Source: Strix aluco
Taxonomy: Eukaryota; Chordata; Aves; Strigiformes; Strigidae
Length of the DNA stretch: 64,000 nt
Reading direction: 5' to 3'
Assembly: GCF_031877795.1 (NCBI RefSeq)
Contig: NC_133943.1
Span: forward strand, 12,951,001 to 13,015,000
Positions 10,549-23,990 of this stretch are shown here, piece by piece. A program made the position numbers and the translations under genes. The notes beneath the pieces are model-generated. The model had not been told where the DNA came from, did no database searches, and saw only the letters and a list, made by a program, of their open reading frames with translations. Each line of letters opens with the position of its first letter. Position 1 is the stretch's first letter.

Positions 10549-13500
10549 GTAAGTTGGTAATCAAGGGCTTGTGAGGGGAGGGGGAGGAAGAGGGTTAGTT
10601 GTTTATTACAAAAATACCTTAGAAAAAAATCAGGCGAATGATAAGTAGATATCATTTTGAGAACTGCCGTGAACAGATGAAAGGAAGGGAAGTGAAAGTA
10701 ATTTACTTCTGATGTTGGCTTTTTCAAAGACTCATGCTGAAACTCTGTGAAGTGTGCAGCCTGCAGAAAGTCTGCTCATCTGTTAATCCTTCTCTGATGG
10801 GGCAGATGTCAAATCAGGGGACAATATCTTCAGAGTTTATATATTAAATCCCCCTTTATGGTCTTTCTTTGAATTGAATTAGCTTTCAGAAACCTTTTTT
10901 ACAGGGTGCTTTGACAAAAATCCTAGATAAGAACACAAAAAGAGTTTCAGCACTGAAATGTTCTTGATTTAGTTTACTGTTACATGTTTGGAGTATAACA
11001 CAGTAGGTCTTCTGGCATTATTAGCTGTCTTAAATGGAAATGAACCTGATCTAATGATGAGGTGCAAAATTCCCAAGCTTTGGGAAGCTGAAAAAGTTCT
11101 AGTTCTCAGTTCAAACTGATCAAATCCCCAAAGCAAACACACAAAGCCTACTGATTCCCACAGAAAGGTTCTCACTGGTTTCAATAGGTTTTAATTCAAG
11201 CATTTCAGGAGACTGCCATGTGAAATTTTGGCAGCCACTTTGCTCACTTTCAACTTTAAAACATTATTAAAGCATTTTATGCAGCTCTTTGTTTGCTTTT
11301 TTGATTTGTTCTGTGTTCCCAAGTCCTTGTGAAATTTGCCTGTATTGTTTTTAATATTAGCATTACCTCTGAAGTGGAATATCTCAAGACACTGAATTAC
11401 TAAGCTCTCAAAAATATCTGTCTAAAATTCATTTCTCTGAGACACAGAGAGTCTGGCAGCCTAAATATGGAAAGAGGTGGAAAAAGAAAAGAGAGAAAAA
11501 GCCTTTATTAATGTTCTGTATTCATGTTTACTTAGTTACCCTACCAAAGCATTTCTAATTGAGTGGTAAGCGAATATTTTTAGAGACTGTTGTAGAAAAC
11601 TAAACTGAGTTCAGCAACCTGGTCCTGGTGAAGTGTTATAAAATTATAATTTCAGGGAATGTGTAGTATCATTTAGACTAGAATCTTTACTGCAAGACAA
11701 CTACTTAAGCTATTGCAGGGCAACTTTATAATCTCTAGCTTATTGTATCATAAACTTAAAAACCTTTATGATTCAAGATCTACATAAAGCTAATGTTAAG
11801 GATGTGAAAAACTCCAAACAGAAGGAAATTGTGAGCAACGTTCTCTTTGCTACTGAAGTCCAAGTCCTTGTGCTGGCTCTTAAAGAAAGTTTATAACTCA
11901 GAGCAAGTTTCCAGCTATTTCAAAAATACACACCTGTGGATAGAAATATATTTTCACCATACGGTACTAGTAGTAGTACTAGATATGTAGCTAGTAGTTC
12001 ATGATTCCCTGATAAGGTAGATTCCCTCCTTGATTTTGAATTATTGAAGGAACTTTGGAGAAAAAAAGCAAACGTGAATGCAGCAGAGCATATCCTTAGC
12101 TAGCAGAAGCCAGTATAGCTACTGACACTGTTCAAGGAACACAGATGCAGATTAGTCCATTAAAAACATTATTGTCACAGGGCAGAAGCAGTGTGAGAAA
12201 CAAGTTTCTTGAAAGAGTGTCAGTTTTCCCTTTGAGAAGTTATTTCAAAACTCCTGGTCTTTCCTGGGAGGCTTAATGAGTCATTGCTTAAGACACCTGA
12301 GTGGAGAATTTATTGCTTGTCACAATATGATTTTATCTGTCATATAAATTGTGCCCAAGGCATCAGTGAGGTGACAGGCTGAGAGCCTCCACCACAGCAC
12401 ACTGCGTGCTGGCAGAGGTGCTGGGTGGGCTGAAGGGCCAAGCCCACTGCTGCGGGCTCTGACCCCACACAGACTGAGTGCCTGTAACCCCCAACACGCT
12501 CACTTCAGCGCTGTGAGCACTTGCTGCCCCACAGAGCTGAGGTTCAGAAAGAGTTGCCATTGTGTCAGTTAGAAGAGTGAAAAAATCAGCATCTTGGTGT
12601 TGCAATATAGACTGCTGGCTCTCCTGTCCTCTGTCTAGAAATCATTTTGGGTGCCCAACTCTGAACTGATAGCCTTTAGTCTAAGAACGGGAAAAAAGGT
12701 ACACATAGTATCCAATATAGCATCCAAATGCTTTTAAATAGTAGGTACTTTCCTTTGTTTTGATGACTAGGAATAGGGCTGGCTTTGTTTCTTGTCCCTG
12801 ATCTCTTTTTTTTAATTTATTCAGCACACTCCAGAAGCTTGTACTTTTCATCTCTGTGTATCAGTGCAAAGTTAATTAATGGTGTTAGGCATGACTAAAT
12901 CATTGCTCACTAAAACAGGGGAAAAGACCTTTTCCTGACATGCATAATGCAGCCATTCTTAATCGAAAAGAGGGTAGAGTGGTGGAGAAAGACTTCTTAA
13001 GGAGCTTGCTGTGTGCTGCTTTCTTCATACCAGAAATCTTTTGCTTTGTGTCTTGAAGTCACAAAATTAAATTAAATGCTATTAAGAACACTTACAAAAA
13101 GCACACAATGGTATGAAACCAATTTCAGTGGTAGGCAAATCATAGAATCCAAAAGGTAGCAATGATTTACAAAACTCTCCATAGGTGCCCTGGGATGCTT
13201 TAATCACAACCACTTGCTCATCAGTGCAGGACTGCAAACTACAATACCTTTTCTGCTACTGAGTGCAGACTAGATACTTACCTTCGCTATATGGGAAGGA
13301 TAGGCTTCTTCCTTAGCCTGTATTTTTCACACCTTGTATTTGCACCATTAACCCAAATCATACCCTCACATCCACATCTTTACTATGTTTTTTGCTCCCT
13401 GTTTCACTCAGTAATGCCATGACTCTGCAGAATGGTGTTAGCAGAGCAGCTCTGGATTTCTGAGGATCCAACCACAAAACATTTGACAAGTCGGTAAACA

Positions 13501-13764
13501 TTATTTCTGTAAAACCCCAAACCCATGTCTTAAGAAATCTGCTTATACGTAGTTTCCTTCATGTTAAAAGTGTTCTCAGCTCTTCTACTAGTTTCCCAGA
13601 AAATTATAATTCTTCCACTCTGGAATTTCAATATATTCCACAACTACCCATTTTGGTATCCTAGATAAAGGATTATTGCATTGGTGGCAGATATATACTG
13701 GGAACTGATGCGGTGCTGAAAGCAGGGATATTGCTTGAATAAATATTCCATGACAAAGGAAAAT

Positions 13765-13875
13765 AAATAATATTAACACTTACAGAGTGTTTTTCAAGCA
13801 AGTATCAAAAGGCTTTGCAAGGAAAGCTCTCTGACAGAGCTCTGTATACAGCTATGGAGAGGAATTACAGCACTG
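13765..13875 (-). repeat. MIR-type SINE relic, reverse orientation
   Basis: AATAATATTAACACTTACAG, AGTGTTTTTCAAGC, then CAAAAGGCTTTGCAAGGAAA and later GCTATGGAGAGGAATTACAG follow the order of a reverse-complemented sauropsid MIR 3' end (TTATTAATACTTAGCAC, AGTGCTTTTCATC, CAAAGCGCTTTACAAAGGA, and the plus/minus CAGATGGGGAAACTGAG block). It is highly diverged and truncated. The assignment rests on this remembered consensus order, not on an alignment. Confidence 0.5.
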
Positions 13876-14716
13876 ACACTATGATGTACTGAGCATCATG
13901 AAATGATCATCACAAAGAATGACCTACAATCTCTTTTTGGAGGACTGAACCATGCTGCCTTTAGTGTTAAGCACCTGATGATGCAGCAAAACTGGTATCA
14001 AAGAGAATCATGTCAGAAATTTGTTTTTGTTCCAGTAGCTACCAGATATTCTTTCCAGATAGCAATAGAGATACAAAATATCCTTGTTGCACACATTCAT
14101 GAACACTCCATGGCTTGGTAAACAATTGTGTTGCCACTCAAAATTATTTGTGGTACAGCATAAAAAACAAAATGAAGACATATGTGTCTTTGAGACAACT
14201 TCTTGTGCCATAAATTCAATGACTCAGCTTTGAAGAGTAAATATCTTGCTTCTTTAAAACAAATGTTTCTTTTCTTTCCCCTAATACAAATCCTTTCTTA
14301 GGCATTAGGACTCTATTAAATATGCACTGCTGAAAAATTCTAGGTAAAATAGATGATTTTTATCTAAAGACTAGAGCTCTGCAGAAATAAGGTAACACTC
14401 ATTCAAACCCCCTCCTTTAAACAAAGGAATATCCAATTTTAAGCCAATACCTTTATTTTAAAAATTAATCCAAAATGAAAGATCATATGTTTTCCCCTGC
14501 CTACTAGGTAAAAGTTTAGTCTTATTTCTATTAATTGACATATGAGAGTGGGCTTTTCAGTCTTCTCCCAGACACACACACACCGCACAAAGGGAAAACT
14601 TACTACCTCCAGCACATTAACTTCTCCAGACTATTGCTTAACTCTAGTGGAGATCAGTGGAGCATTATTCACTTCCCAGTTCAGAGCCTAACTACCCCTG
14701 CTCCCACAAAATCTGT

Positions 14717-14771
14717 GATCTTATCCACTGAAGTCAGAATCTTGTAACTTAACTGGCAGTGGGATAAGGTC
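14717..14771. repeat. Imperfect inverted repeat, probable ancient repeat relic
   Basis: The left arm GATCTTATCCACTGAAGTCA (14717-14736) pairs imperfectly with the right arm AACTGGCAGTGGGATAAGGTC (14751-14771), separated by a short loop. Arms of the form '...CCACTGAAGTCA' are typical of old dispersed sauropsid repeats built around an ATTGAAGTCAATGG-like core. The family name is not known to me. Confidence 0.4.
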
Positions 14772-17700
14772 CCAAGAGTCTCATAATGAAGATACAACTG
14801 TTTTGACTATCCTTATATATTAAACTTTTGAAACCTCTCTATAAAATAATAAAAAAAGAACATAAAAATATTCTGCATGCTGCAGGTCAGCCAATACAAA
14901 ATTATTCTCAAAATAAAATGTTATTCAAGTAGAGTATGTAGATTTATGTTACATCAGCCCAACCTCTGCATCTCTGCACCAAAAATACCAAATTAGGCTA
15001 CTTAGTTTCCCATGGGAAACACTTCAAGGCATTAGGTTCAGTGCTGTCAATGCTACTGGGTTCTGCTTTCTGCAACGCTTTAGGCCTGGTTTGTCTTTCA
15101 TCTCATTGTCTTGTCCCCTCTTCCCCTCTCCAACTAGCTTAGCTCTCTAGATTTGATGTGCTCAAGTTAATAGTTATACAGAATTTGGACAAATTAATTA
15201 TATATGTGGCAATCTGACCCTCTGCCCACTTGCAGATCAATCTTTGGTACAATGTTCAATTACACAGGTGACAGCAGGAACCTGCTCCTCCTATTTTCTA
15301 GCCAATTCCTGTAAAACTAAACATCATAAGGGCATTTCTTGACCAGTACAGCATGTTTTGTCACATGTGGAGGACTAGGTTATTTCAAGATTACTCATTT
15401 TACTACTAAAATAGCCTCCCTTAAGCCCTAGTTTAAGCCTTTTGGTTTGCAAAGGATGACAATTATCAGTTACTTACAGACTTCTATTTTTTAGAACAAA
15501 GTTTTTGTTATCAAAGCAGATAAAACTGCACAAATTCTGGGGTACTTCCTATGTAGGCTTTTGATTTACAGGTCAGAGGAACAAAGGGAAATCTTAAAGT
15601 GTACAGCGTTACAAAACAAATACGCAAAGCAATACATTAAAAAATCAAAGAAATCAACTCATGTTGACTATTCAACCTGAGGGATTGCAGCAATTCCTAT
15701 CTCAGGTGATGAGAAAGCTCCAAGGAAAAAAAATCAGGACTGAGTCACTGGGCATCAATAGGAAATCTCAAAACTACTGAAATCAAAGACAGGAGAGAAG
15801 TGATCATTTCAGAGGAAACACTGCTTTCAGCATCCGGCAAGGCAGCAGACTCAAGGTACTTATGCCAAAAGCATTTGCAAACACATGTGCTATTGCTCAG
15901 GTTGGCAGTCATGATGAAAGCACTGAGTAGTTATACATGTGCATGTGGTCCTAAAGCATTGAGGCCATACCTCAGGATCTCAGCTGCATGTTCTTTAGTG
16001 TGCCTATCTGTGAAATACAGACATGAACAAAAAGCGATGAGTTTTTTAGTATCTTCACTAAAGTCCTCCTCCATAGCCCATTGCAAGATTTTGAGCTATT
16101 TTGATGGTCTTTCAAGTGATGCCTAGAAACTGAAAAGCAATAACTATCAGTTTCTAAGTAACAAAAGAGAAAAAATATAATGGAAGTTCGTACAATATCT
16201 TTCAGCTGTGTTACTCAAGTCCATGCTAGAATCCTATTATTTACCAACAATGTCCAAGACAGATTGCCTCAGTTAAAAGTCAGAAGCAAGAAGGGGAGAA
16301 AAAAGACACCAAAGCATGCCCAGTAATTGAAGATATTTAAGTATAATAAATGTCAGCAGACTTAGATTAGCTTTTCTAGACTCCCTTAATCAGATAATCT
16401 TTTACAATACAAGCATAAGCTTGGCCCATATTCTTTCTAGCTAGCAAGCTGCAAAAGTCTGTAACTCTTTTGGACAAAATAATATAATATTTCTGTCCCT
16501 ATCTACTGTCAGTTTTAGAGTACTGAACAAGATTCTTACTAAAATTGATCTTGATTTTATCGTATTTATATATGAGGGGAACACAATTTAAACACAAGTG
16601 AATTCTCTCCATAGTGTAAGTCATCATAGCTATCCTGGACTGAGAGATGATAGACTAGTATATATAAGGATATTTAGGGTTTGTGTCAAAAATGTAAGTG
16701 CTCGATGGAATTTTTCCTCATCTCATGTATTTTCCATATCTTGTATCTCCATAATCTCTTACTGAATATTTTTGATAATATGACAACTATAGATGAGGCA
16801 TGAAAAACCTTAATCTTTTTACCTTTTTTTATTGTTCTTTTTCGAAGTACAGCTTTCCTCTTCCATTTTCTTTCTGTGCTGGGCAAATAAAGCTCTTATT
16901 TGTCTTTTCTATTGCTCTCCTAAATACCAACTTGCAAATGGTCCATTGCACCATAAGTTTTTAAAAATAATTTTCAACTCTCAATGCTTTAAGCATCAAC
17001 ACCATCTTTTGTATGACACTGTAGGAAGGACAGTCATGGACTGCAGACCAGAGCAAGATCTCTGGAAATGACAGATTATCTCTTAACTTCTGCCTATCAA
17101 TCAGGAACAATCTTACCATGCCAGGAGTGCCATTGTTAGCAGCTCTGTGGTTAAATACATAGTCACTGTCCCTTTAAAAATGCAAATACAGTTACTCTGC
17201 TTTGCGATTGCTTGTAATGTAAGGTGTAGCAACTCCGGGGTTTAGTAAAAAGATCTGATCACTATCTGTACTACAATTTCCATCAGCAAAGCTTCAAGGG
17301 AGGTAAAGTCCTGGTTTTATTTTGGCCATTCTAGACAAGTGTCTATTTTTGGAGCCTTTAAAAGGCTTTCAAATTTGAGCCAATGTGAATGAAGTTCATG
17401 CAGGTTTCATAGAAGTGATTTGTTCATCTGAAATATGAGGCACCCTTTATCAGAGATAGATAGTGTGGGCGATAAGAAATTGTGAATGTTAATTAGGATA
17501 AGAAAATAGAAACAATAACCTTTCTCAGCCTATGAGACAGCAAGGAAAATGTTTTCCTTAGGTTTTGCTCCTAATCATGAACATATCCATAGGGGGATGT
17601 ACTCTTATGGTTAGATTCTTCATTTGTGTACTTCTGTTACTTTCAGTTGCCTGCTTAAGAACCTGTCTACACAGGATCAGGCCTTAGATTGGTAGGAGTT

Positions 17701-20236
17701 ACTGCATTTATTTAATGCCAATAATGTATTCGTTTGCAGACATTTATTTCCCTCTTTGAATGGGATGGAGGAATGCGTATAAACACTTTTACCCCATCAG
17801 GACAGTTAGGGGAAATTTCTCTGTGTGACGTCCTTGACTCAACTGCAAAACAGAGAAATGAAGGGCTGGTTGAACAATACCTTCATCGCCCCTCACAAGT
17901 ATTTGCTCACTGTAGGGCCAGAAGGCTCCAGCAAAGAGAATCCCACAACTGCTATAGTTAGTCAGCTCTAGGACATAAATTCCTCACAACCAGGACACTT
18001 TTCTTAATAGCTGTCCTAGATCCTTGGACATATACCTAATGTACCTATTAATACAATGAAGAATGAGAACTGCTGTACCTGCAACAGCATCGTCTTTGTA
18101 TTTCTATATGTCCCACATTATCTTCTACAATGTCATTGTCTAGTCAGTTATTCCTTGTTTGATTGTTTCTCCTTCCTCAACAGCAAAGTGTTCTCCCTCA
18201 ACACACACACAAGTTGCCCACAAATGGTGTGCAGCTCTGCACCATGTTGGTGACTCTAGGGTTACTGTGATTCCCATGGTGTCCCCCAGCTGGGCAGCCT
18301 GGGCACCGCTGGGATATGCAGCCCAAGGTATCCCACTGAGACACCAACATGCTCAAAAACCATAACCAAATGCTAGCCATCATTACTTGTTTGTAGTAGT
18401 TTTAATTTAACCATCTTTCATTTCATCTGATTGAACTTTATTCTGTTGATTTTGGATGCTTTTCCTATTTCTCAAGATCTTTTTTCACTGTTATCCTAAC
18501 CCTCTCCTCCAGAAGGCCTGCAGTCCCTCCCAGCTTGATCAACTCTTAATTTTATAACCATACTCTCTATTTCATCCTCTGCTGTTTGTAAACTGTGGGG
18601 TTTTTTCCTATACTAAATAAGTCCAGGGGAATGTAAACAAACATTGAATGCTGGAAGGAAAGAAATCAGGAGCTTTAGAAATCCAATTAGCTTTAAAACC
18701 CTGGCATGCTGACTTGCCTAAGCATGTGGTAAAAAGGCCCACAGAAAGCTTAAATAAAAGACGAACACATCCTTTTCACATTCTCTAAACTCGTACTCAT
18801 AACAACTCTAGTCAGACGCAGCTTATTACTTTTACAGGGAGAATTTTACTGGCTGTACACATGTGGCATTTGAGCTTTCCCTGTTCATTAGGAAGTGGCT
18901 GTAACTCAGCCATTAGCAGCTACCAGCAGTTAGGGCTGCAGCAGGAATTACAGCGTGAACTGCAGGGGAGAAGCAGAGCTTCCCAGCCAGGCCATCAGCA
19001 GCCAGCTACTGCCTGGCACCGGGAAAGTCTCTCGCTGATCACATCACAAGTTTGATCAAGTCACTTTTCATAGGAAGGCTGAGTTCCATCATAAAACAAA
19101 TTTCTTGCAAAACAATACTCATTGTTTTCTCAAGTTGTCTTCTCAAGAACAGATTGAGAGACAGAGGCTTGATATTGTTGAAGCTTCCTGGTCTTCATGT
19201 TTCAGAACTCATTTGTTACCATTTTGTATTTTGCAATGCTTTTTCATCATTACAGCAGTTTTTAAAACATTGACATTTTCTCTTGTCTGGAATGTTGAAA
19301 AGTTCAGATTTAAATCCAGTCAGAATTACTCCAAGCTGCACCAAAATGGAATAATTCTCTACTCTGAATGAAGGAGGATATATTTGCATTCCAAGGTTAC
19401 CTTAACTAGTTAAATTTGACCAGACTCTATAACAAAACTTCCAAATACTTTTTACCAATTCTCTAAATATTTCTATGTTATGATACTCAAACAAAAGGTG
19501 GTTTTCTCTCCAGAATACCCCCACTCAGTGTTTCAAGTTTTGAAACACTTCATTTTTTACTTGTAATGAATAAAGCCAAGTAGTTTCAAATGTTATGGCT
19601 TTTCTTTAATATTAAGACAATGACAAAAACCTGTGCAGTTAAGGTCTCCTTCTACCTCGTTATTATTTCACCACATGTTTTATTGTAGTTAGTTTGCTAT
19701 TGCTGGGATATCAACAGACACAAAGTGAAGTTCTTAAACAACTCCAGATCATTTTGTTTCAGTAAAAACAAATGTTGTATTTGTTCCAGTAAACAGGAAC
19801 ATACACTCACCCTAGGTTGGCTCTCATCTAAGCAAAACTGGATTTAGAACATTTTGAAATGTGATTTTTTGTAACAGGCAGAAAACAGCACCTGATAACC
19901 CAAAACTCATCCACAGAAACCTTTTCTCCTTAAATCCAGGAACTTCACAGTACTCCTGCCCAACTATTATCTAATCTAAGTATCAAATACTTGATTCTGA
20001 ACAGAATTGATGATTCTATGAGTAATTTAGATACTTAATTGATATCAAATACACAAATTATTTAAAATGGATGTTTAATTAATAGGAAGTCAACTATCCC
20101 AACATAAAGTGATTAGAAAAGAGATTAGCAGTTGGAGTTAAAAACTAAATAAGACATAAGGAGAGCAGAAATAAATAATTAAACATTAAGAGGAAGAAAG
20201 GAAATAAGTAACTGGAAAGTGAACATGCCTGGACAG

Positions 20237-20253
20237 AAAAAAAAAAAAAAAAA
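20237..20253 (+). repeat. Poly(A) tract
   Basis: A run of 17 A residues inside the ADRA1B intron, within a purine-rich stretch. No retrocopied sequence was recognised upstream of it, so it is more likely a simple homopolymer than a retroposon tail. Confidence 0.8.
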
Positions 20254-20474
20254 GGCAGATATTAAAGAGAAGGCAGACAGTAAATGAGAATGCGGTTAAT
20301 TTTAGATTAAGAAAACATTAATAGTTTAAAATTTTCCTCCCACTGGGTACAAATAATAAATATATGGCATTCTTGAAAATACACACACACAGAGTACCCT
20401 CTCCCATGAAGATGACTCACACAAACATTAACATAGGATATAAAATTTTTCAGATGCCCCTATCAGATGCAAGC

Positions 20475-20786
20475 TGCAGCATATTGGGCTGTATAACAGG
20501 AATGGAGCCAGTAGATGGAACGAAGTGATTTAAGCCCTTTTGTTGAACAGTCATTAGACCGTGTCTGGAGTACTGCATCCATGTAGGGGAAGACAACGAT
20601 AAACTGGAGTGAGTCCAGTGGAGGAGCACGTTGTGTGAGGAGAGGGTGAAGGAACGGGGCTTCTTCAGCTGGGAGAAGGGAAGGCTTAGGGGATCTAATG
20701 AAGTGTTGACCCTGCTTTGAGCAGGGGCCTGGACAAGAGACCCTGTAACATCCCTTCCCACTGCAATAATTCTGTAATTCTATTAA
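20475..20786 (+). mobile_element. Internally deleted CR1 LINE 3' fragment, sense orientation
   Basis: The order of motifs matches the CR1 ORF2 end: CTGGAGTACTGCATCCA (the 'LEYCVQ' region), AAACTGGAGTGAGTCCAGTG, GAGGAGAGGGTGAAGGAACG, CTTCTTCAGCTGGGAGAAGG. It then jumps near 20701 straight to the 3' UTR piece CTGCTTTGAGCAGGGGCCTG and CATCCCTTCCCACTGCAATA, and ends in ATTCTGTAATTCTATTA. The jump implies an internal deletion of several hundred bases. The frame is broken and the copy is not functional. Confidence 0.8.
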
Positions 20787-20816
20787 GTTCTTGGCTTTCA
20801 GGCCCATCATGCATAA

Positions 20817-20832
20817 ATATATATATATATAT
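20817..20832. repeat. (AT)8 microsatellite
   Basis: Eight AT units, directly downstream of the CR1 fragment. Confidence 0.85.
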
Positions 20833-21425
20833 TCCTTGCATGAAGGATGAAGGGAGGAAGTATAACCACACAATGGAACCCAGTGATATTTCACAAAAGA
20901 CAGTTGTCACAAACAACTGTTGGTCACTTATACCTAGTTGTTTATTTCCTCTGTGTGACTGGAAGTACCACACAGAGTAGGTTGGCACAGAAATATCAAA
21001 GGCAATTTCAAAAGTTTTAGCTCATGAAAATTATCTTTCATGTTATTTTTCAGATTTAAACTCCAGCTAATCACTATAGTATCTGATCACTCTGCATACA
21101 TACACAATGGGAGTAGCAAATTTTCTCCTTTCTACTGGAAGTAGTTTGGGGGAGGTTGTCTGGTTGGTTGGTTGCATTGGCAGGTCTAATTTTGGTGCTA
21201 AGTTTCCTTCTTTCATAAAATGGAAGTGGAAACTCAAACATGTCCCATGTATTACACTTTTGTCAAGAAGCTCGCCAACTATTACATTAAGGATCCTTAA
21301 ATAGAAGGTCTTAACTTTCCATCCTCCTTTCTCTACAAATACAGCAGTCAGTTGTGAGAAGTAGCAAAGGAGCAGATATTTAGATAGAAGAAAAATAACA
21401 GAGCAGGAAAGGATATGAGAGAGTA

Positions 21426-21456
21426 GTGTGTGTATGCGCGTGCGTGCGTGTGTGTT
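21426..21456. repeat. Interrupted (GT)/(GC) microsatellite
   Basis: An alternating purine-pyrimidine tract of GT units with GC and AT interruptions (GTGTGTGTATGCGCGTGCGT and on). Such tracts can adopt Z-DNA, but nothing here shows a function. Confidence 0.8.
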
Positions 21457-21580
21457 TCTCCTCTGCAAAAGGCTACATCCAAACCTCCTTCAGTGAAGAG
21501 TTTTCGTTAATTAAGAGTATTGGGATTAAGCCAGTCCAGAAGATTTTCCTGCTGCTCACCCTGCTATTTTAAGGATTCTT

Positions 21581-21654
21581 CCAAAGTCCATTGAAGTCCT
21601 TATGAGCCTTTACAGAGGCTTTTGAAGACTCCCACTGACTCCAGTGGACTCTGA
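21581..21654. repeat. Imperfect inverted repeat, probable ancient repeat relic
   Basis: CCAAAGTCCATTGAAGTC (21581-21598) is an imperfect reverse complement of GACTCCAGTGGACTCTGA (21637-21654): 14 of 18 positions pair, with a 38-base spacer. The same ATTGAAGTC-type core recurs at 14.7 kb, which suggests one dispersed family. It could form a hairpin in the ADRA1B pre-mRNA. Confidence 0.5.
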
Positions 21655-22959
21655 ATTTTAATGTCTCAGTGGTGTTCTGGCCAGATATTCTGCAGAATAT
21701 GTGAAGACAATTAATATGGCAAATTGTTTCCCACAGTGATCCTTTATTTCACTGAGAGTGTTTTACTTACTTTCTGTGTAGTAAAGCATTCGTTATAAAG
21801 AACCAGTCAGACCCTAAATGAAATTACTAAATAAAATACTTCTTAATTCCTTTTTATGATATTTGCTGTTGCTCAGTGTATTTCCAAACTGAATAGCTCT
21901 ATCAAGTCTGGTGAGCATGGTCAAAAAACAATCAAAATTGATCCAGTTGATTGAGTTTCTGAAATATTTCCTGTTCTTCATTTGTGCTGGACACAGGCTT
22001 TGCAAAAACTTCATTGGTGTCAACGGTGCAATCACAGGTAAGATTGTGGTGCTATGTTCAATAAATCATAGGGTTTATTGCAGAAAAATAAAAGAGAATA
22101 GAAAATATACATTCCCTTAGAGTGAAGCCGTTAAACATGAAGCATCAGGAGAGCAATCAGTTTGAGTAGGGAAGTCATTCTGGCTACCCCCATCACAAAT
22201 AAATCACTGAGGAGATAATCATATGCAAAATTTTCCAGCCATTTTGAAAAGCAGTCTAAATCAGTACAGGGAAATATTTAATCTGTTTATCAGACTTTGA
22301 TGGGAAAGTAGTTGGAGATTAGGGGAGGAAATATTAGTCTGATGTTTAGAGAGTGTGTCTAGTAGGCTTAGCTTTATCATTTTATCAAGGTACCAAAATA
22401 GCCCGCAGTTGTTTGCTCCTGACAGGTTAATTATGAGGTAAAGCATGTGTGCAGCTAAATAAAAGGTATTGTTGTTAATTCCAAGAACAAGGTAGGGAAA
22501 AGGGTAATGTTAAAAATATACAAGCTAATCAAAATATTTTTCATATCTTTATATGGTGAAAGGCAGTGGAGCTTTGCACAATAGTCACCAAATTAAACTA
22601 TACTTAGAAATACATCTAAACCACCTTGTGGATAATAAAAAACAGCTTTTCTTCTCTCTCTGTAGAAAACTCAGGCTGGGATTCCACCCAGTGAGGAGGG
22701 ACTGAACACAAAAACTCAGTAACTTTCCAAAGCCCTGAAGAGAATAAGTGCCCAAATAAGTATCTGTCTTGGACATTCCATTTTTCTAACAGTTAATCCT
22801 CAACCTAAATAATGGATATATTTACCAAGGGGATCTAAGACTACAGTGTCAGTGGGATTCCAGTACTGCAAATGTAAAACTCTGCTGGGCTGCCAAAACT
22901 TAAGCCATAAAGTTTTCCTGATGAACACAGTTATATTCTGCAGAGTTAATCAGAGAAAG

Positions 22960-23310
22960 AAGGACTAGAAGGGATCTGAAGAGGTCATTCAGGGCATCCT
23001 CCAACCCAAAGGCTGGATCAGCTATATATAAATCAGTAGATGTGTCTACTCTGTTTTGAAGAGGCTTCAGGGTTGGATTTTTTACACCCTTCTTGGGCCA
23101 TATGTTCCAGAATTTTCCTATCTTGGAAGACAGAAAGTGTTTCCCAATTCATAATCTCAGTTTGTCTTCTTGCAATTCAAATCACTGTGGTTCATATATA
23201 TGCCACTGTGGACATGGAAAACAATTTAATTTCCTTCTTCTTTGCAGGTAGTTTTTATGTTTTTAAAGATAAATTGTCATGTCTGTCCTCAGTCCTTTTT
23301 CCTTCACCAT
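22960..23310 (-). mobile_element. Old CR1 LINE 3' fragment, antisense
   Basis: Reads as a diverged reverse-complement CR1 3' region: AGAAGGGATCTGAAGAGGTC then ATCCTCCAACCCAAAGGCTG (the 'GGTTGGAAGGGACCT' end reversed), TTTTGAAGAGGCTTCAGGGT, GGGCCATATGTTCCAGAATT (usually GGCAGCCTGTTCCAGTG), a further diverged cysteine- and serine-rich stretch, and CTTCTTCTTTGCAGGTAGTT. Divergence is much greater than in the copy at 0.2-1.5 kb, so this is an older insertion. Boundaries are uncertain. Confidence 0.6.
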
Positions 23311-23589
23311 GATGAAAGCTGTATTACAAAACTACTACATTTCAGAGCATCTGTAGCTTTTGGTGGTGGAGGATCCCTTCATTAGCCATGTATTCCTTCA
23401 TAGGTGGAGTTTTGCTACAATCATGTAGTCGTTGCATACAGCCTCTGCAGGGCCAGCAGCGTAGCTGATCACATGCATCAACCAGTTTCTGTTAATCTCA
23501 GGAAACATTCTTGAATTCTGATTTTTCTTGGGTGGTGGCAAAGGTAGCAGGACCCACCAAACACACCACCTGAATGCACTGTACTATCC

Positions 23590-23795
23590 ACTGTGAATTC
23601 TAGTGGTTAAGAGAGTCATGCCAGGTCTCATGTTTATCTTCCTGGTAAAACAAAAACTTTCTTACTGGTGAAAATGATTTAGCACATGACCTTCAGCTGA
23701 TTGCTTTTACCTTCCCCTAGCTGAGATTGCCCACTGGTAAAATCAGGGATGGCACAAAGTCAGGATGACAGATGAAAAGTGCTATCTGAGAGCAA
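23590..23795 (+). repeat. MIR-type SINE relic, sense orientation, near full length
   Basis: Both ends are recognisable. TCTAGTGGTTAAGAGAGTCA at 23599 matches the tRNA-derived MIR head. ACATGACCTTCAGCTGATTG, then TGCCCACTGGTAAAATCAGG, matches the 'TGTGACCTTGGGCAAGT ... CATCTGTAAAATGGGG' core. GATGAAAAGTGCTATCTGAG at 23771 matches the sauropsid MIR tail 'GATGAAAAGTGCTATATAAG'. Confidence 0.65.
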
Positions 23796-23967
23796 ATGAG
23801 TCATGCTCCTATAGATGAACTTATTCTCACTGGGACTGCAGTGACCTCTCTTATTGCTAGGGCCTGCTTGGAATAATCATCTACTACCTGACTTTTGAAA
23901 AAAACTAGGAAATAATAGTGCATTATACCATAGACAAAATTCATAGATCAAATCCATGCCCCTTCAG

Positions 23968-23990
23968 ATATATATATGTATATATATATG
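23968..23990. repeat. (AT)n/(GTAT) microsatellite
   Basis: A short AT-alternating tract with one GT interruption inside the ADRA1B intron. Confidence 0.8.

Noticed and set aside
20450-20988. Minus-strand open frames up to 143 codons in the ADRA1B intron
   Set aside because: They run antisense through a sense CR1 fragment and an AT microsatellite, so they are repeat-derived noise.
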